Shown: in pieces, positions 1 to 9,874 of the stretch
Layout of the letters: the number at the start of each line of letters is the position of its first letter
How positions within the stretch are numbered: the first letter of the stretch is position 1
Assembly (NCBI GenBank): GCA_937138495.1
Contig: CAKZPE010000006.1
Coordinates: 104,624 to 168,623, forward strand
Direction: 5' to 3'
From: an uncultured Oceanospirillaceae bacterium
GTDB taxonomy: Bacteria; Pseudomonadota; Gammaproteobacteria; Pseudomonadales; Balneatricaceae
Length of the DNA stretch: 64,000 nt
Position numbers and translations under genes: made by a program
Notes under the pieces: generated by a model
What the model saw: only the letters and a program-made list of their open reading frames with translations
Databases searched by the model: none
Told to the model about the DNA's origin: nothing

Positions 1-169
1 GTCTTAATTGTTCCCTTTTTTGCTGGATGAGCGGGTATGGATATGTACTCTGTGCCTGTTATTTTTCATTTTTGTGTGTCTGTTCTTGTCTGGTTTTTAT
101 CCCTACTCTGCTGCGATACCGGACCTGCCGGGCAGAACCGGTCTGCAGTTAATCAGAGAGTATCCGACG

Positions 170-1819
170 ATGTATCAATACGACGAACTTGATCGCCAGG
201 TGGTGAATAACCGAGTGCAGCAGTTCAGGGGGCAAATGAACCGTTATTTGTCCGGTGAGTTGAGTGAGGAAGCTTTTTTACCCTTGCGCTTGCAAAATGG
301 CCTGTATATCCAGAAGCATGCCCCTATGCTGCGTGTTGCCGTGCCATACGGCATGATGTCAGCACAGCAGTTACGGCGAATGGCTGAGGTGTGTGACCGT
401 TATGACAAGGGATACTGTCACATTACTACCCGGCAGAATATTCAGTTCAACTGGGTAAAAATGGAGGATGTTGCCGATATTCTCGATACCCTGGCGGACG
501 TTGAAATGCATGCCATCCAGACCAGCGGTAACTGTATCCGGAATACCACCTCAGACCCGCTGGCCGGTGTGGCGGCGGATGAACAGACTGACCCGCGGCC
601 GTATTGCGAAATTATCCGCCAGTGGTCGTCCTTACATCCGGAATTCGCATTCCTGCCCCGTAAGTTCAAGATAGCGGTTATTGGTGCAGCCGAGGACCGG
701 GCTTCCATTCAGCTTCATGATGTTGGTTTGCAACTGGTCAGAAATGCCGCCGGTGAAACCGGCTTCAAAGTCTGGGTTGGTGGCGGACTGGGACGGACCC
801 CGATGCTGGCGACTCTGATTTGGGATTTTTTGCCGCAGGCACATCTGTTGGGGTATCTGAAAGCCGTATTACGGGTGTATAACCGGTATGGCCGGCGTGA
901 CAACAAATATAAAGCACGGATTAAAATTCTGGTTAACAGCCTGGGAGCTGCAGACTTTTCAGCTCAGGTTGAGACGGAGTTTCAGCGGACGAATACGGAA
1001 GAGTTTCAGTTAACGGGTGCGGAGCTGGAGCATGCCCGCAGTTTCTTCACCGAACCTGCCTACGAACAATTGGACGCTGATGCTTGCAGCGATGAAGATG
1101 CCCCGCCGGCTTATCACCACTGGCTGCGCCGTAACGTCCGTGCGCACCGGGTAGCAGGCTATGCCATTGTCACCCTGTCACTGAAGTATCAGGGAACCGC
1201 GCCGGGAGATATCAGCAGTGAACAGCTTCGCCGGGCCGCCGATCTGGCAGAGCGTTTCTCTTTTGCGGAGGTGCGTAATACTCAGCAGCAGAATATTGTA
1301 CTCGCCGATGTGAAACGCAGTGACCTGTTTGCCCTCTGGCAGGAGGCCAGCCGGATGGAGCTGGCTGCCCCGACCATCGGCACACTGTCGGATGTCGTGT
1401 GCTGTCCGGGCGGTGATTTCTGTGGGTTGGCCAATGCCCGTTCTTTGCCGATTAATACCGCTATTCAGCAGCGTTTTGATGATCTGGATTACCTCTATGA
1501 CCTCGGGGATCTCAGCCTGCGCATTTCCGGTTGTATTAACGCCTGTGCACATCACCACATTGCCAATATCGGCATTCTGGGGGTGGATAAAAAAGGCGAA
1601 GAGTTTTATCAGCTGACGCTGGGCGGTGAGACCGGAAAGCGGTCGCAGATCGGTAAGGTGCTGGGGCCGTCAATTCCACTGGACGCTGTACCGGATGCGC
1701 TGGAAGCCATCGTGGATGTTTTCGTTGAGCAACGCCATGAGGATGAACCTTTTATATCAACCTATCAGCGAATCGGTAAAGACAGATTTAAGGAGCGGGT
1801 CTATGCAACGGGTCATTAA
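170..1819 (+). CDS. cysI: nitrite/sulfite reductase hemoprotein beta-component (CysI-like)
   Basis: ORF with siroheme/4Fe-4S motifs (CCPGGDFCGLANARS, SGCINACAHHH). ORF opens at 8, but the natural start is probably MYQYDELDRQVV at 170. Confidence 0.88.
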   Translation: MYQYDELDRQVVNNRVQQFRGQMNRYLSGELSEEAFLPLRLQNGLYIQKHAPMLRVAVPYGMMSAQQLRRMAEVCDRYDKGYCHITTRQNIQFNWVKMEDVADILDTLADVEMHAIQTSGNCIRNTTSDPLAGVAADEQTDPRPYCEIIRQWSSLHPEFAFLPRKFKIAVIGAAEDRASIQLHDVGLQLVRNAAGETGFKVWVGGGLGRTPMLATLIWDFLPQAHLLGYLKAVLRVYNRYGRRDNKYKARIKILVNSLGAADFSAQVETEFQRTNTEEFQLTGAELEHARSFFTEPAYEQLDADACSDEDAPPAYHHWLRRNVRAHRVAGYAIVTLSLKYQGTAPGDISSEQLRRAADLAERFSFAEVRNTQQQNIVLADVKRSDLFALWQEASRMELAAPTIGTLSDVVCCPGGDFCGLANARSLPINTAIQQRFDDLDYLYDLGDLSLRISGCINACAHHHIANIGILGVDKKGEEFYQLTLGGETGKRSQIGKVLGPSIPLDAVPDALEAIVDVFVEQRHEDEPFISTYQRIGKDRFKERVYATGH

Positions 1820-2315
1820 GCAGCAAGAAAAGGATGGTCAGCATGACCCGTGGCAGTTACTGACGGACGTGTCGGCAGACTTTGTGCCTGCCGGGGATAC
1901 GGATTATATTTTGCCGCTTAGCGCCTGGCAGTTGCTGGCACCTGAATTTAAAGGCTTTCAGCGGATACCGGGGGTCTGGCTGGAGGCGGATATTGAACTG
2001 GAACCACTGGCAGAGGTCTTTACGGCAGCTCCGCTGGTGGCGGTGGCCTTTCCGGCCTTTGTGGATGGCAGCGGCTTTTCCACCGGCTCGCTGATCCGTG
2101 AAATGTTCAGCTATAAAGGAGAGTTGCGGGCATTCGGCAGCCTGCTGAGTGACCAGCTAGGGTATCTGCGCCGCTGTGGATATGACAGCGTGGTTCTGCC
2201 GGATGATCAGGATATGGATATCGCTATACAGCAGTTTAACGCGGATATGGTTAGCTATCAGGGGGATGTTTTACAGCCATATACCCCGTTCAGACGCCGG
2301 ATATCGGCAGACTGA
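1803..2315 (+). CDS. DUF934 family protein
   Basis: Start MQRVIKQQEKDG overlaps the cysI-like 3' end. Content (FVDGSGFSTGSLIREMFSYKGELRAFGSLLSDQLGYLRRCGYDSVVL) matches the DUF934 family usually found next to cysI. Confidence 0.85.
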   Translation: MQRVIKQQEKDGQHDPWQLLTDVSADFVPAGDTDYILPLSAWQLLAPEFKGFQRIPGVWLEADIELEPLAEVFTAAPLVAVAFPAFVDGSGFSTGSLIREMFSYKGELRAFGSLLSDQLGYLRRCGYDSVVLPDDQDMDIAIQQFNADMVSYQGDVLQPYTPFRRRISAD

Positions 2316-2322
2316 TGTGGAT

Positions 2323-2352
2323 AAAAAAACGGCAAGGGCTTGCCGTTTTTTG
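2323..2352 (+). terminator. Rho-independent terminator
   Basis: AAAAAACGGCAAG gg CTTGCCGTTTTTT directly after the DUF934 stop. Confidence 0.85.
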
Positions 2353-2482
2353 CTTTCTGCCGTCAGGAAAAGAAATATGTCACTGTTTATTTGTACGTAA
2401 AATCAGTGGTTTAACACTGAAAACTCAACTCGGGAATATATCTTGCTTGGTATCTCCTCCCTGATATAAAGGAGGCAGTAGC

Positions 2483-2935
2483 ATGAATGTCGGAGCGATA
2501 GGCAATGCCGTTGTAGATTTTTTTGGCGGTGCTCAGGCACGTCCGCAGCCGAAGGATATCGCCACGGATTTGGCCAACCGTGTAGAGCGGGGTGAAATTG
2601 ATGCGGCAAAGTTCGCAGAACGTCTGGAAGGCCGGTACGGAGAGCGTGCTGTTGGCATTATCCGGGATGATGGCAGTGTGGATGTAAAAAGGCTCAGTGC
2701 ATTACTGGAAACGTCGGCACCGGCGCCCAGACGACAACCCGGTGCAGTACCGTCCGGTCCTGCGCTTAACGGCCAGGAAACCCTTCAGACTCAGCTGATA
2801 AATGAGTTTGGCAATGACGCCGCCGCAAAAGTAATTGATACCGACGGTAAAGTGGATTTTGGTGCTCTGGTAGATCTGGTGAAAGATGCGCCGCCAACGC
2901 GGGTTGGGCCCGGATATCTGAACGAAAAAGTCTGA
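2483..2935 (+). CDS. hypothetical protein with two internal repeats
   Basis: 150 aa ORF preceded by AAAGGAGG. Internal repeat RYGERAVGIIRDDGSVDVKRLSALLE / EFGNDAAAKVIDTDGKVDFGALVDLV. Confidence 0.7.
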   Translation: MNVGAIGNAVVDFFGGAQARPQPKDIATDLANRVERGEIDAAKFAERLEGRYGERAVGIIRDDGSVDVKRLSALLETSAPAPRRQPGAVPSGPALNGQETLQTQLINEFGNDAAAKVIDTDGKVDFGALVDLVKDAPPTRVGPGYLNEKV

Positions 2936-3088
2936 CCTGACTCTGCAGCAGCGAACCTTTCGCCAGCCGGTCGGTAAGGCTGGCGAATTGTCAGGTTTAT
3001 CGGCTGTGTGATGTGTTTTCAGCTGTTTAGGCAGAGGTACGCACAGATGACTGCATCTGTTGTGATCAGGCTGGCCTGTGTTCTGGCC

Positions 3089-4312
3089 CTAGGGGTGCGT
3101 CGATGAGCCTGCCGCGGATTGAACAGGGTTGTTGCGTCTGATAAACGCCCCTGTGGCCATCAGTGCCAGCACAACCGCGTTTGCGGTTAATACCCAGTAA
3201 GCGATATCCAGCGCGCCGGTAGACTCCCGCACCCAGCCGACCATCAGGTTGCCGGATGCACCGCCCAGACCGGCTGTAATCATACAGACACTGCTGATCT
3301 GCATCGTCACCGTGGAGCTGTAGACCTTACTCAGCCAGCCGGAAACGATACCCCAGATCGGGAAGTACATAATGCCGTAGCTGATGCCGGCAAGCAGCGC
3401 AAAGCTGTGCTGATCAAACAGAAACGCCATCAGCCCCAGCGCAAAGGCAGAACAGATGAGCAACAGGGCAAAGTGATGCCCGAAGCGGTCTGCCAGGCGG
3501 CCTATTGTGAGGCCGGCGATCATGCCGGAAATGCCGATGGCGCTCCAGGTATAGCCCCCCAGATCCCCCGGTAAACCGAGTTCAGCCAGATAAATATTCA
3601 GCCAGTTGGCGAAGGGAATAGTGGAAAAGCACACGGCAAAACAGATCAGGCAGGCAAAGCGTGCAAGCGGTTCAAAGAGTACCGTTTTCAGTAATGCCGG
3701 AATGCTCAGGCTGTTTCTGACCGCCGGAGTATCGGAGTCTGTCTGTCGGGCTGCGGCACCGATAAGCCCCAGCTTTTTGAGCAAAAACCAGTTCGCGATG
3801 ATCACGCAGATTCCGAAAGCCGCCGCAATTTGCCAGCCCGCCCGCCAGCCCAGCTGAGGCACAATAAACAGCAGTAGCAGACCGTTAAAACTGCAGCACC
3901 AGGCAGTACCGCTGGCGGCGGCTGACAGATAAGTCGCACACTTTTCAATGGGCCCGCAGCGGCTGATGACTTCAACAATGGTGCTCCAGCTGATGGATGC
4001 GCTGGCGGACAGCAACGCCAGCGCGATCAGGATCAGCAACGGATCTGAGAGGACTGAAATGGCAAACAGCATGACAGTGATGTTGGTGGCAGTAAACATT
4101 GCCAGCCGGGCAGAGCCAATGCGTTCCCCCAGGGTACTGATCAGCAACGCACCACCAAGATAGGCCAGTTGTGAAAGCGCACCGATGGCTGCGATATGCC
4201 AGTTAGTGAAGGCAATATCTTCACGCATCAGCGGGGCAAGGCTGGCAAACAGGAAGATGCCAAATCCGTGACTGATGAACTGGTTCATACCAAAAACGAA
4301 TGCCATGTGCAT
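3089..4312 (-). CDS. MFS transporter
   Basis: 407 aa polytopic protein with MFS-like motif GLTIGRLADRFGHH. Confidence 0.82.
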   Translation of the reverse strand: MHMAFVFGMNQFISHGFGIFLFASLAPLMREDIAFTNWHIAAIGALSQLAYLGGALLISTLGERIGSARLAMFTATNITVMLFAISVLSDPLLILIALALLSASASISWSTIVEVISRCGPIEKCATYLSAAASGTAWCCSFNGLLLLFIVPQLGWRAGWQIAAAFGICVIIANWFLLKKLGLIGAAARQTDSDTPAVRNSLSIPALLKTVLFEPLARFACLICFAVCFSTIPFANWLNIYLAELGLPGDLGGYTWSAIGISGMIAGLTIGRLADRFGHHFALLLICSAFALGLMAFLFDQHSFALLAGISYGIMYFPIWGIVSGWLSKVYSSTVTMQISSVCMITAGLGGASGNLMVGWVRESTGALDIAYWVLTANAVVLALMATGAFIRRNNPVQSAAGSSTHP

Positions 4313-4419
4313 TGGGGTAAAATCTCTTAACAGGCCTGATTGTGAAGCGATCTGGCTATAAAAGTGGGCATCGTAGTCCCGTAAGGAGGCAATGGCAAAA
4401 TAAATTTCAGAAATAATTC

Positions 4420-4432
4420 TTATCGTTGATAA
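4420..4432. promoter_or_regulatory. short inverted repeat TTATC-gtt-GATAA in the divergent MFS/response-regulator intergenic region
   Basis: Perfect 5-3-5 inverted repeat; regulator unknown. Confidence 0.3.
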
Positions 4433-4589
4433 AGGCCCCTGTTTATAAGGAATTCCGGGCAGAAAGCAGATGGTTTAACGCGTATTAACAGCACCGACTG
4501 TCAGGTTAATTTACTTAACTTTTTTGCAAATGGTTTTTATTTGCATTTCTATCCGATAAGCTTGCGGCCCTCAGACGGAGGGGGATCAT

Positions 4590-5300
4590 TTGATGCAAGC
4601 TTCAGTGGCGCAGCGGCCGAATATACTAATTATTGAAGATGACCGTGGGCTGAGTGATGAGCTGGCCATGCAGTTGGGGGAGTCCGGCTATCAGGCACGG
4701 CAGTGTTATGACGGCGACAGTGGTCTGGATACGGCACTGAACGATCAGTTCAGTCTGATCTTACTGGATGTTCTGTTGCCCGGGCTGGACGGCTTTGCCC
4801 TGCTTAACCGGTTACGTCAGTTTTGCTCAACACCGGTGATAATGCTGACCGCCCGGGGGGCCGAAGAAGACCGTATCAGCGGTTTTAAGTGCGGTGCTGA
4901 CGATTACCTGCCCAAACCTTTCAGCATTACTGAACTGATGTTACGGATTGACGCGGTGATCCGGCGCTCTGCCGGCCAGCGTGCGCTTCAGGCCGGTGCG
5001 GCTCAGCAGCTGCGGTTTGATGCTTTAATTCTGGATAAAACCGAACAGCAGGTGGCGTATCAGGATCAGCAACTGGTGCTGACAGATATGGAATTTCGCC
5101 TGCTATGGATGCTGATTGAATGCCGGGGGGAGGTGCAGAGTAAATCTCATCTTTATCAGCAACTGATGCAGCGACCGTTCAGCCGTTATGACCGCAGTAT
5201 TGATATGCATATCAGTAACCTGCGCCGTAAGCTTAAAAAAGCCGGGTTTGCTGCCAGTCGCCTGGTGACCATGCACGGTCAGGGGTACTGTCTGAAATGA
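4590..5300 (+). CDS. OmpR-family response regulator
   Basis: Receiver domain (IIEDDRGL, LLDVLLPGLDGF, MLTARGAEEDRI, KPF) plus winged-helix output domain (DMHISNLRRKLKKAG). Confidence 0.93.
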   Translation: MMQASVAQRPNILIIEDDRGLSDELAMQLGESGYQARQCYDGDSGLDTALNDQFSLILLDVLLPGLDGFALLNRLRQFCSTPVIMLTARGAEEDRISGFKCGADDYLPKPFSITELMLRIDAVIRRSAGQRALQAGAAQQLRFDALILDKTEQQVAYQDQQLVLTDMEFRLLWMLIECRGEVQSKSHLYQQLMQRPFSRYDRSIDMHISNLRRKLKKAGFAASRLVTMHGQGYCLK

Positions 5301-6670
5301 GCCGTAAGCTATTCTGGAAACAGAGTCTGATCTTGTCGCTGGGCAGTATTGTGCTGGTCTGGCTGGTATCCGCGCTGAGTCTGAAAATTGAAAATAATGT
5401 CAGCAAGCTTGCAGCGGAGCATAAAGCAGAGCTGCGGGCCTGGGGGCAAGAAGCAGAAAACCTGATACAACAGGGTGACCGGGCAGCCGCGAGCCGCTGG
5501 GTGAATGCACTCAGGGCTGAAGAAGGCGTGTTTGTCAGCATTGTCCGGGTCAGTGAAGAGACACTGGTCGATTTTGACGTTGAGATGCACCGTAGCCAGA
5601 GTATGGAGCTGGGACGTAGCGTTGACTGGGGCATTCACCTGTATCACGACAATCCGCTGATGGAGCTGCCATTCAGGGATGACGACAGTATTTCACTGGT
5701 GGTTGAATTACCGCAGCGGATGCGGCCGGGCCAGTGGTGGCCATATATACATTTCGCCCTGCATACGCTGGCACCGCTGTTACTGATGATTGTGATCAGC
5801 GTGCTGCTTTACCGGCACTTTATGCGGCCCCTGCAGCAACTGGAACATGCTACCCGCCAGTTTATGGCCGGCGATTTTGCGATCAGGGTCGGGCCGCAGT
5901 TAAAGGGCCGCAGTGATGAGCTGGCAAAACTGGCAGCAACCTTTGATGCCATGGCTGCCCGCATTGGCTCGCTGATTCAGACCCAGCGACATCTGATTAA
6001 TGACTTATCCCATGAATTGCGCACACCGTTACAGCGGTTGAGCCTGGCGCTCAGTTCCGGACGGGCGGATAAAGAACAGCGGATTTACCGTGAAGCCGGG
6101 CTGATGCAGAAACTGGTGGAAGATACCCTGTCGCTGGCCTGGCTGGACAATGCCGCCTATAAGCCGGAGCCCGTGCCGGTGGATATCCGTGCGCTGCTCG
6201 AAGTGATTGTTGACGATGCCCGGTTTGAATACCCCGACCGGGACATTCAGTTGCAGGTGCCCGATCAGCAAATATGGATTGCCGGCAGTGAACGCAGCCT
6301 TGGGCAGGCCTGTGAAAATATTATCCGTAACGCTGTACGCCATTCACCGGACGGTCCGGTCACCGTCAGGCTTATCTGGCAGGCGGGAGCGGTTGAAATA
6401 TCGGTGCGTGATCAGGGGCCGGGTGTGCCTGAGGCGATGCTGGATGCGATCTTTAAACCTTTCTTCCGTGTGGATAAGTCCCGTGAGCGGGAAGCCGGTG
6501 GCTTTGGGCTGGGCCTTGCACTGGCCCGGCGCCAGCTGGAGAGCATTGCTGCAGGGGTTAAGGCGCAGAACTGTGAGGGCGGGCTGGAAATCATTATTGA
6601 CCGGTTAGTGACCGTGCCTCCGGATCCGCAGCAAGCACCAGCAATAACCGCCAGTAACAACTGCCAGTAA
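5297..6670 (+). CDS. HAMP-domain sensor histidine kinase
   Basis: ATGA overlap with the response regulator; H-box LINDLSHELRTPLQRL; N-box ENIIRNAVRHSP; G-box GGFGLGLALARR. Confidence 0.93.
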   Translation: MSRKLFWKQSLILSLGSIVLVWLVSALSLKIENNVSKLAAEHKAELRAWGQEAENLIQQGDRAAASRWVNALRAEEGVFVSIVRVSEETLVDFDVEMHRSQSMELGRSVDWGIHLYHDNPLMELPFRDDDSISLVVELPQRMRPGQWWPYIHFALHTLAPLLLMIVISVLLYRHFMRPLQQLEHATRQFMAGDFAIRVGPQLKGRSDELAKLAATFDAMAARIGSLIQTQRHLINDLSHELRTPLQRLSLALSSGRADKEQRIYREAGLMQKLVEDTLSLAWLDNAAYKPEPVPVDIRALLEVIVDDARFEYPDRDIQLQVPDQQIWIAGSERSLGQACENIIRNAVRHSPDGPVTVRLIWQAGAVEISVRDQGPGVPEAMLDAIFKPFFRVDKSREREAGGFGLGLALARRQLESIAAGVKAQNCEGGLEIIIDRLVTVPPDPQQAPAITASNNCQ

Positions 6671-6771
6671 CAAATAGCTAAGATGTAAAACATGTAAAGC
6701 TACTGTCAATTTAACTCCAGTTAACAATAATCGTTCGCATTCGTTTTCAAGTTAACCGGAGTACACCTATC

Positions 6772-8697
6772 ATGTCCCTCAGATTGCCTGTGAACCGGCT
6801 GGCGTCGGCGGTTGCAATAGCAACGGCCATGCAGGCCGGCGCTGTCTTTGCGCAGGAAACTATCCTGATCACCGGAAAGCCCGTCGATCCCAATCAGACC
6901 ACTATCACTCAGGAACAGCTGGAGCAGTATCAGGCCACTAATCTGGAAGATATTTTCAGTCAGGACCCTGACGTCCGGGTTGGTGGCAGCTTTGGTGTTG
7001 CCCAGAAGGTCTATGTGCGCGGCATAGAAGATACCATGCTGAATGTGACGGTAGACGGCGCAACCCAGGCAGGCTACCTTTTTCACCATCAGGGACGTTT
7101 GTCCGTGGAGCCTGAACTGCTGAAACAGGTGGAAGTGAATGCCGGTGCAGGCCTTGCGACAGACGGGCCGGGCGCACTGGGCGGCGCTATCCGCTTTATC
7201 ACCAAAGACCCTGAAGACCTGCTGCGTGAAGGTGAAGATGTTGGCGCACTGGTTAAGCTGAGTTACTTTGATAACACTGGCGGTGGTAAAGCCAGTACCA
7301 GTATTTTTGGCCGCCTGAGTGATGATGTATCTGTACTGACCTCATTCTCCAAGACCGATACCGGTGAAATTGTCGACGGTGACGGCAACACGCTGGATAA
7401 CACCAAAACAGAGCAGGACAATGCCTATCTGAAGCTGGTGGCAAAACTGGATGAGAGCCAGACCCTGCGTTTCAGCCATGAAGCCCGCTATGACGATGGC
7501 CGCCGCAATGTACGGCCACATTTTGTGGCTGCTGGCTGGAACCAGGCGAATGAGCAGCAGAGCCGCCGGAATACCACCAATGTGCAGTACAACCTGAATA
7601 CTGACAATCCGCTGGTGGACCTTCAGACCAACGTTTATTACACCAAAAGCTACCTGACTCAGACGCCGGACAGCGGTGCCAAAGACGGCGCGGGTGTTAA
7701 GAGCATGGGTCTTAATGCGCACAATACCTTCGATCTGGGTGAGCATAAGCTGGTGGTGGGCACCGACCTGCGCCGCGATACCGGCTATTACATTAACAAC
7801 ACCAGCACCACCGGCCCAAGTCAGGATGAAGTGCTGGATCTGGTTGGCCTCTATGTTCAGGATCACTACCAGCTCAGCGATGCGACCTTGCTGACTGCCG
7901 GATTGCGTTACGATAGCTATCAGCTGAACGACAGTACCGGTCAGGATATTGATTCTGACGGTTTTAGCCCGAATGTCGGGGTACGTTACAGCGTCAGCGA
8001 AAACCTGGATCTGCATGCCAGTTATGCACAGGCCTACCGGGGTGTCGGGATCAAAGAGGCTTATCTGCTGAACTTTGCGACCTATGGAGACAATGTTAAA
8101 GCGGAAGAAGCGGAAAACATTGAGTTCGGTTTCGACTATGAAAAGGATGACCTGACCTTCAGCGCCACGGCGTTCTACAGTGAAATTGACAACCCGCTAC
8201 GCCGTACCAGCCGCAGCGTGATTACCAATGATGGCAAGGTGAAGAACAAGGGTATTACTGCCCGTGTGGGGTATGACTGGGACCGTACCCGGGCCAGTGT
8301 GGGTTACAGTCATATTCGTCCGACCCTTAACGGTGAACCGCTGAGTGACGGCACCATGTCGGTGGGCACCGCGGTTGGTGATACGCTCAGCCTGAATCTG
8401 GAACATGATCTGCCAAACTATGATCTGCAGCTGGGCTGGTCGTCCCGTCTGGTACAGCGTCTGGAACGGGTTGCATCAGGCCGAACCGACAAGCCGGGTT
8501 ACGGTGTGCATGATGCTTTCGCCAAATGGTTACCGACCGGCACTGAAGACCTTGCCCTGACCGTCACGGTGAAGAACCTGTTCGATAAGCAATATCTGGA
8601 TCATGCCAGCTACGGTGTCGATACCGACGATGGCAGCATCATCGGCTTGCCGGAACCGGGCCGGGACGTTCGCCTGACACTGGCTATGCGTTTCTGA
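6772..8697 (+). CDS. TonB-dependent outer membrane receptor
   Basis: Signal peptide, plug domain (LEDIFSQDPDVRVGG...VYVRGIEDTMLNVTVDG), beta-barrel and C-terminal F (DVRLTLAMRF). Confidence 0.93.
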   Translation: MSLRLPVNRLASAVAIATAMQAGAVFAQETILITGKPVDPNQTTITQEQLEQYQATNLEDIFSQDPDVRVGGSFGVAQKVYVRGIEDTMLNVTVDGATQAGYLFHHQGRLSVEPELLKQVEVNAGAGLATDGPGALGGAIRFITKDPEDLLREGEDVGALVKLSYFDNTGGGKASTSIFGRLSDDVSVLTSFSKTDTGEIVDGDGNTLDNTKTEQDNAYLKLVAKLDESQTLRFSHEARYDDGRRNVRPHFVAAGWNQANEQQSRRNTTNVQYNLNTDNPLVDLQTNVYYTKSYLTQTPDSGAKDGAGVKSMGLNAHNTFDLGEHKLVVGTDLRRDTGYYINNTSTTGPSQDEVLDLVGLYVQDHYQLSDATLLTAGLRYDSYQLNDSTGQDIDSDGFSPNVGVRYSVSENLDLHASYAQAYRGVGIKEAYLLNFATYGDNVKAEEAENIEFGFDYEKDDLTFSATAFYSEIDNPLRRTSRSVITNDGKVKNKGITARVGYDWDRTRASVGYSHIRPTLNGEPLSDGTMSVGTAVGDTLSLNLEHDLPNYDLQLGWSSRLVQRLERVASGRTDKPGYGVHDAFAKWLPTGTEDLALTVTVKNLFDKQYLDHASYGVDTDDGSIIGLPEPGRDVRLTLAMRF

Positions 8698-8765
8698 ATC
8701 GTTTTTAGCGGCTGCCAGCCCGTCTGGCAGCCCGCTTCATCCATCATGTATCCGGCCATTTCACG

Positions 8766-9362
8766 ATGAACTACCGACTGTTACGTACTGTGCATGTGTA
8801 TAGCTCCGTTGTGGTGCTGGCGCTGGTGCTGTTTTTTGCTGTGACCGGTATCACCCTGAATCACAGGGACTGGTTTACCGACCGCGGCAGCGCAGTGGAA
8901 GTGTATCTGCAGGTGCCGGATACCGTTATGCAGGCCACGGACTGGCAAGCCCGTCCGCTGGATGGCGCCGATACCCTGCGTCGCTGGCTGTCAGATCAGC
9001 ATGATCTGACAGGCGGTACCGTCATCTATGAGTGGGATCAGGAAGAGCAATTGCTGATGATCGACATAAAGCGTCCCGGCAGTTACAGCTCAGTTGAGTT
9101 TTCCCCTTTCTCGGCTGAAGTAGCTGTATTTCATCAGCGTAACGGACTGGTCGCGGTTATGAATGATCTGCACATGGGCCGTTACTCCGGTGTCTGGTGG
9201 CGTCTGTTACTGGATATCACAGCACTCATCATGCTGGTGTTTATTGTGACCGGCTTATGGTTGGTGGTCCCGCAGAAAAAGCGCCGGGGTACCTTGTTCA
9301 AAGTGGCCGCTGCCGGTACCGGAATACTGGCAGCCGGTTACTGGATTGCTCTGCTTCCCTGA
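8766..9362 (+). CDS. PepSY-associated TM helix protein
   Basis: N-terminal HVYSSVVVLALVLFFAVTGITLNHRDWF and ENDLHMGR-like segment (NDLHMGRYSGVWWRLLLDITALIMLVFIVTGLWL). Confidence 0.85.
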   Translation: MNYRLLRTVHVYSSVVVLALVLFFAVTGITLNHRDWFTDRGSAVEVYLQVPDTVMQATDWQARPLDGADTLRRWLSDQHDLTGGTVIYEWDQEEQLLMIDIKRPGSYSSVEFSPFSAEVAVFHQRNGLVAVMNDLHMGRYSGVWWRLLLDITALIMLVFIVTGLWLVVPQKKRRGTLFKVAAAGTGILAAGYWIALLP

Positions 9363-9382
9363 GTGATTTGTAAGGAATAACA

Positions 9383-9874
9383 ATGAGAATAATCCCTTTT
9401 TTGGGGCTGTTGCTGTGCTTCAGTCAGCCGCTTTCGGCCGCATCACAGGTCGAAATAAATTTCAGTTTGCCGCAGCAAACCAGCCATGAATACCGCCGTC
9501 CGTATGTGGTGATCTGGGTGGAGTCCGGGGGTAAAACTGTCCGCAATCTGGCGTTATGGATCGACGAAGAAGACTGGCTGAAAGACCTGCGCCGCTGGTG
9601 GCGTAAGAGTGGCCGCTATCTGGATTCGGTCGATGCCTTCAGCGGGGCAACCCGCAAGCCGGGTCACTACCGGGTTTACTGGGACGGTCTGGATGATCAG
9701 GGTCAGCCACTGGCTGACGGTGAGTATCTGATCGTGCTGGAAGCTGCCCGGGAGCATGGTAACCGCAGCCTGCAAAAACAACGGATTCAGTTAGGCGGCG
9801 AGCCGCAGATTTATCACTTAACCCCCGGTGCAGAGCTGGGAGAAGGTTCAGTTAAAACAGGAGTCAGTCGATGA
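9383..9874 (+). CDS. DUF2271 domain-containing secreted protein
   Basis: Signal peptide; RRPYVVIWVESGGKTVRNLALW...RYLDSVDAFSGATRKPGHYRVYWDGLDDQG. Confidence 0.82.
   Translation: MRIIPFLGLLLCFSQPLSAASQVEINFSLPQQTSHEYRRPYVVIWVESGGKTVRNLALWIDEEDWLKDLRRWWRKSGRYLDSVDAFSGATRKPGHYRVYWDGLDDQGQPLADGEYLIVLEAAREHGNRSLQKQRIQLGGEPQIYHLTPGAELGEGSVKTGVSR

Noticed and set aside
6721-6771. Fur box upstream of the TonB receptor
   Set aside because: AACAATAATCGTTCGCATTCG matches the 19-bp Fur consensus poorly by eye; not supported without a PWM score.
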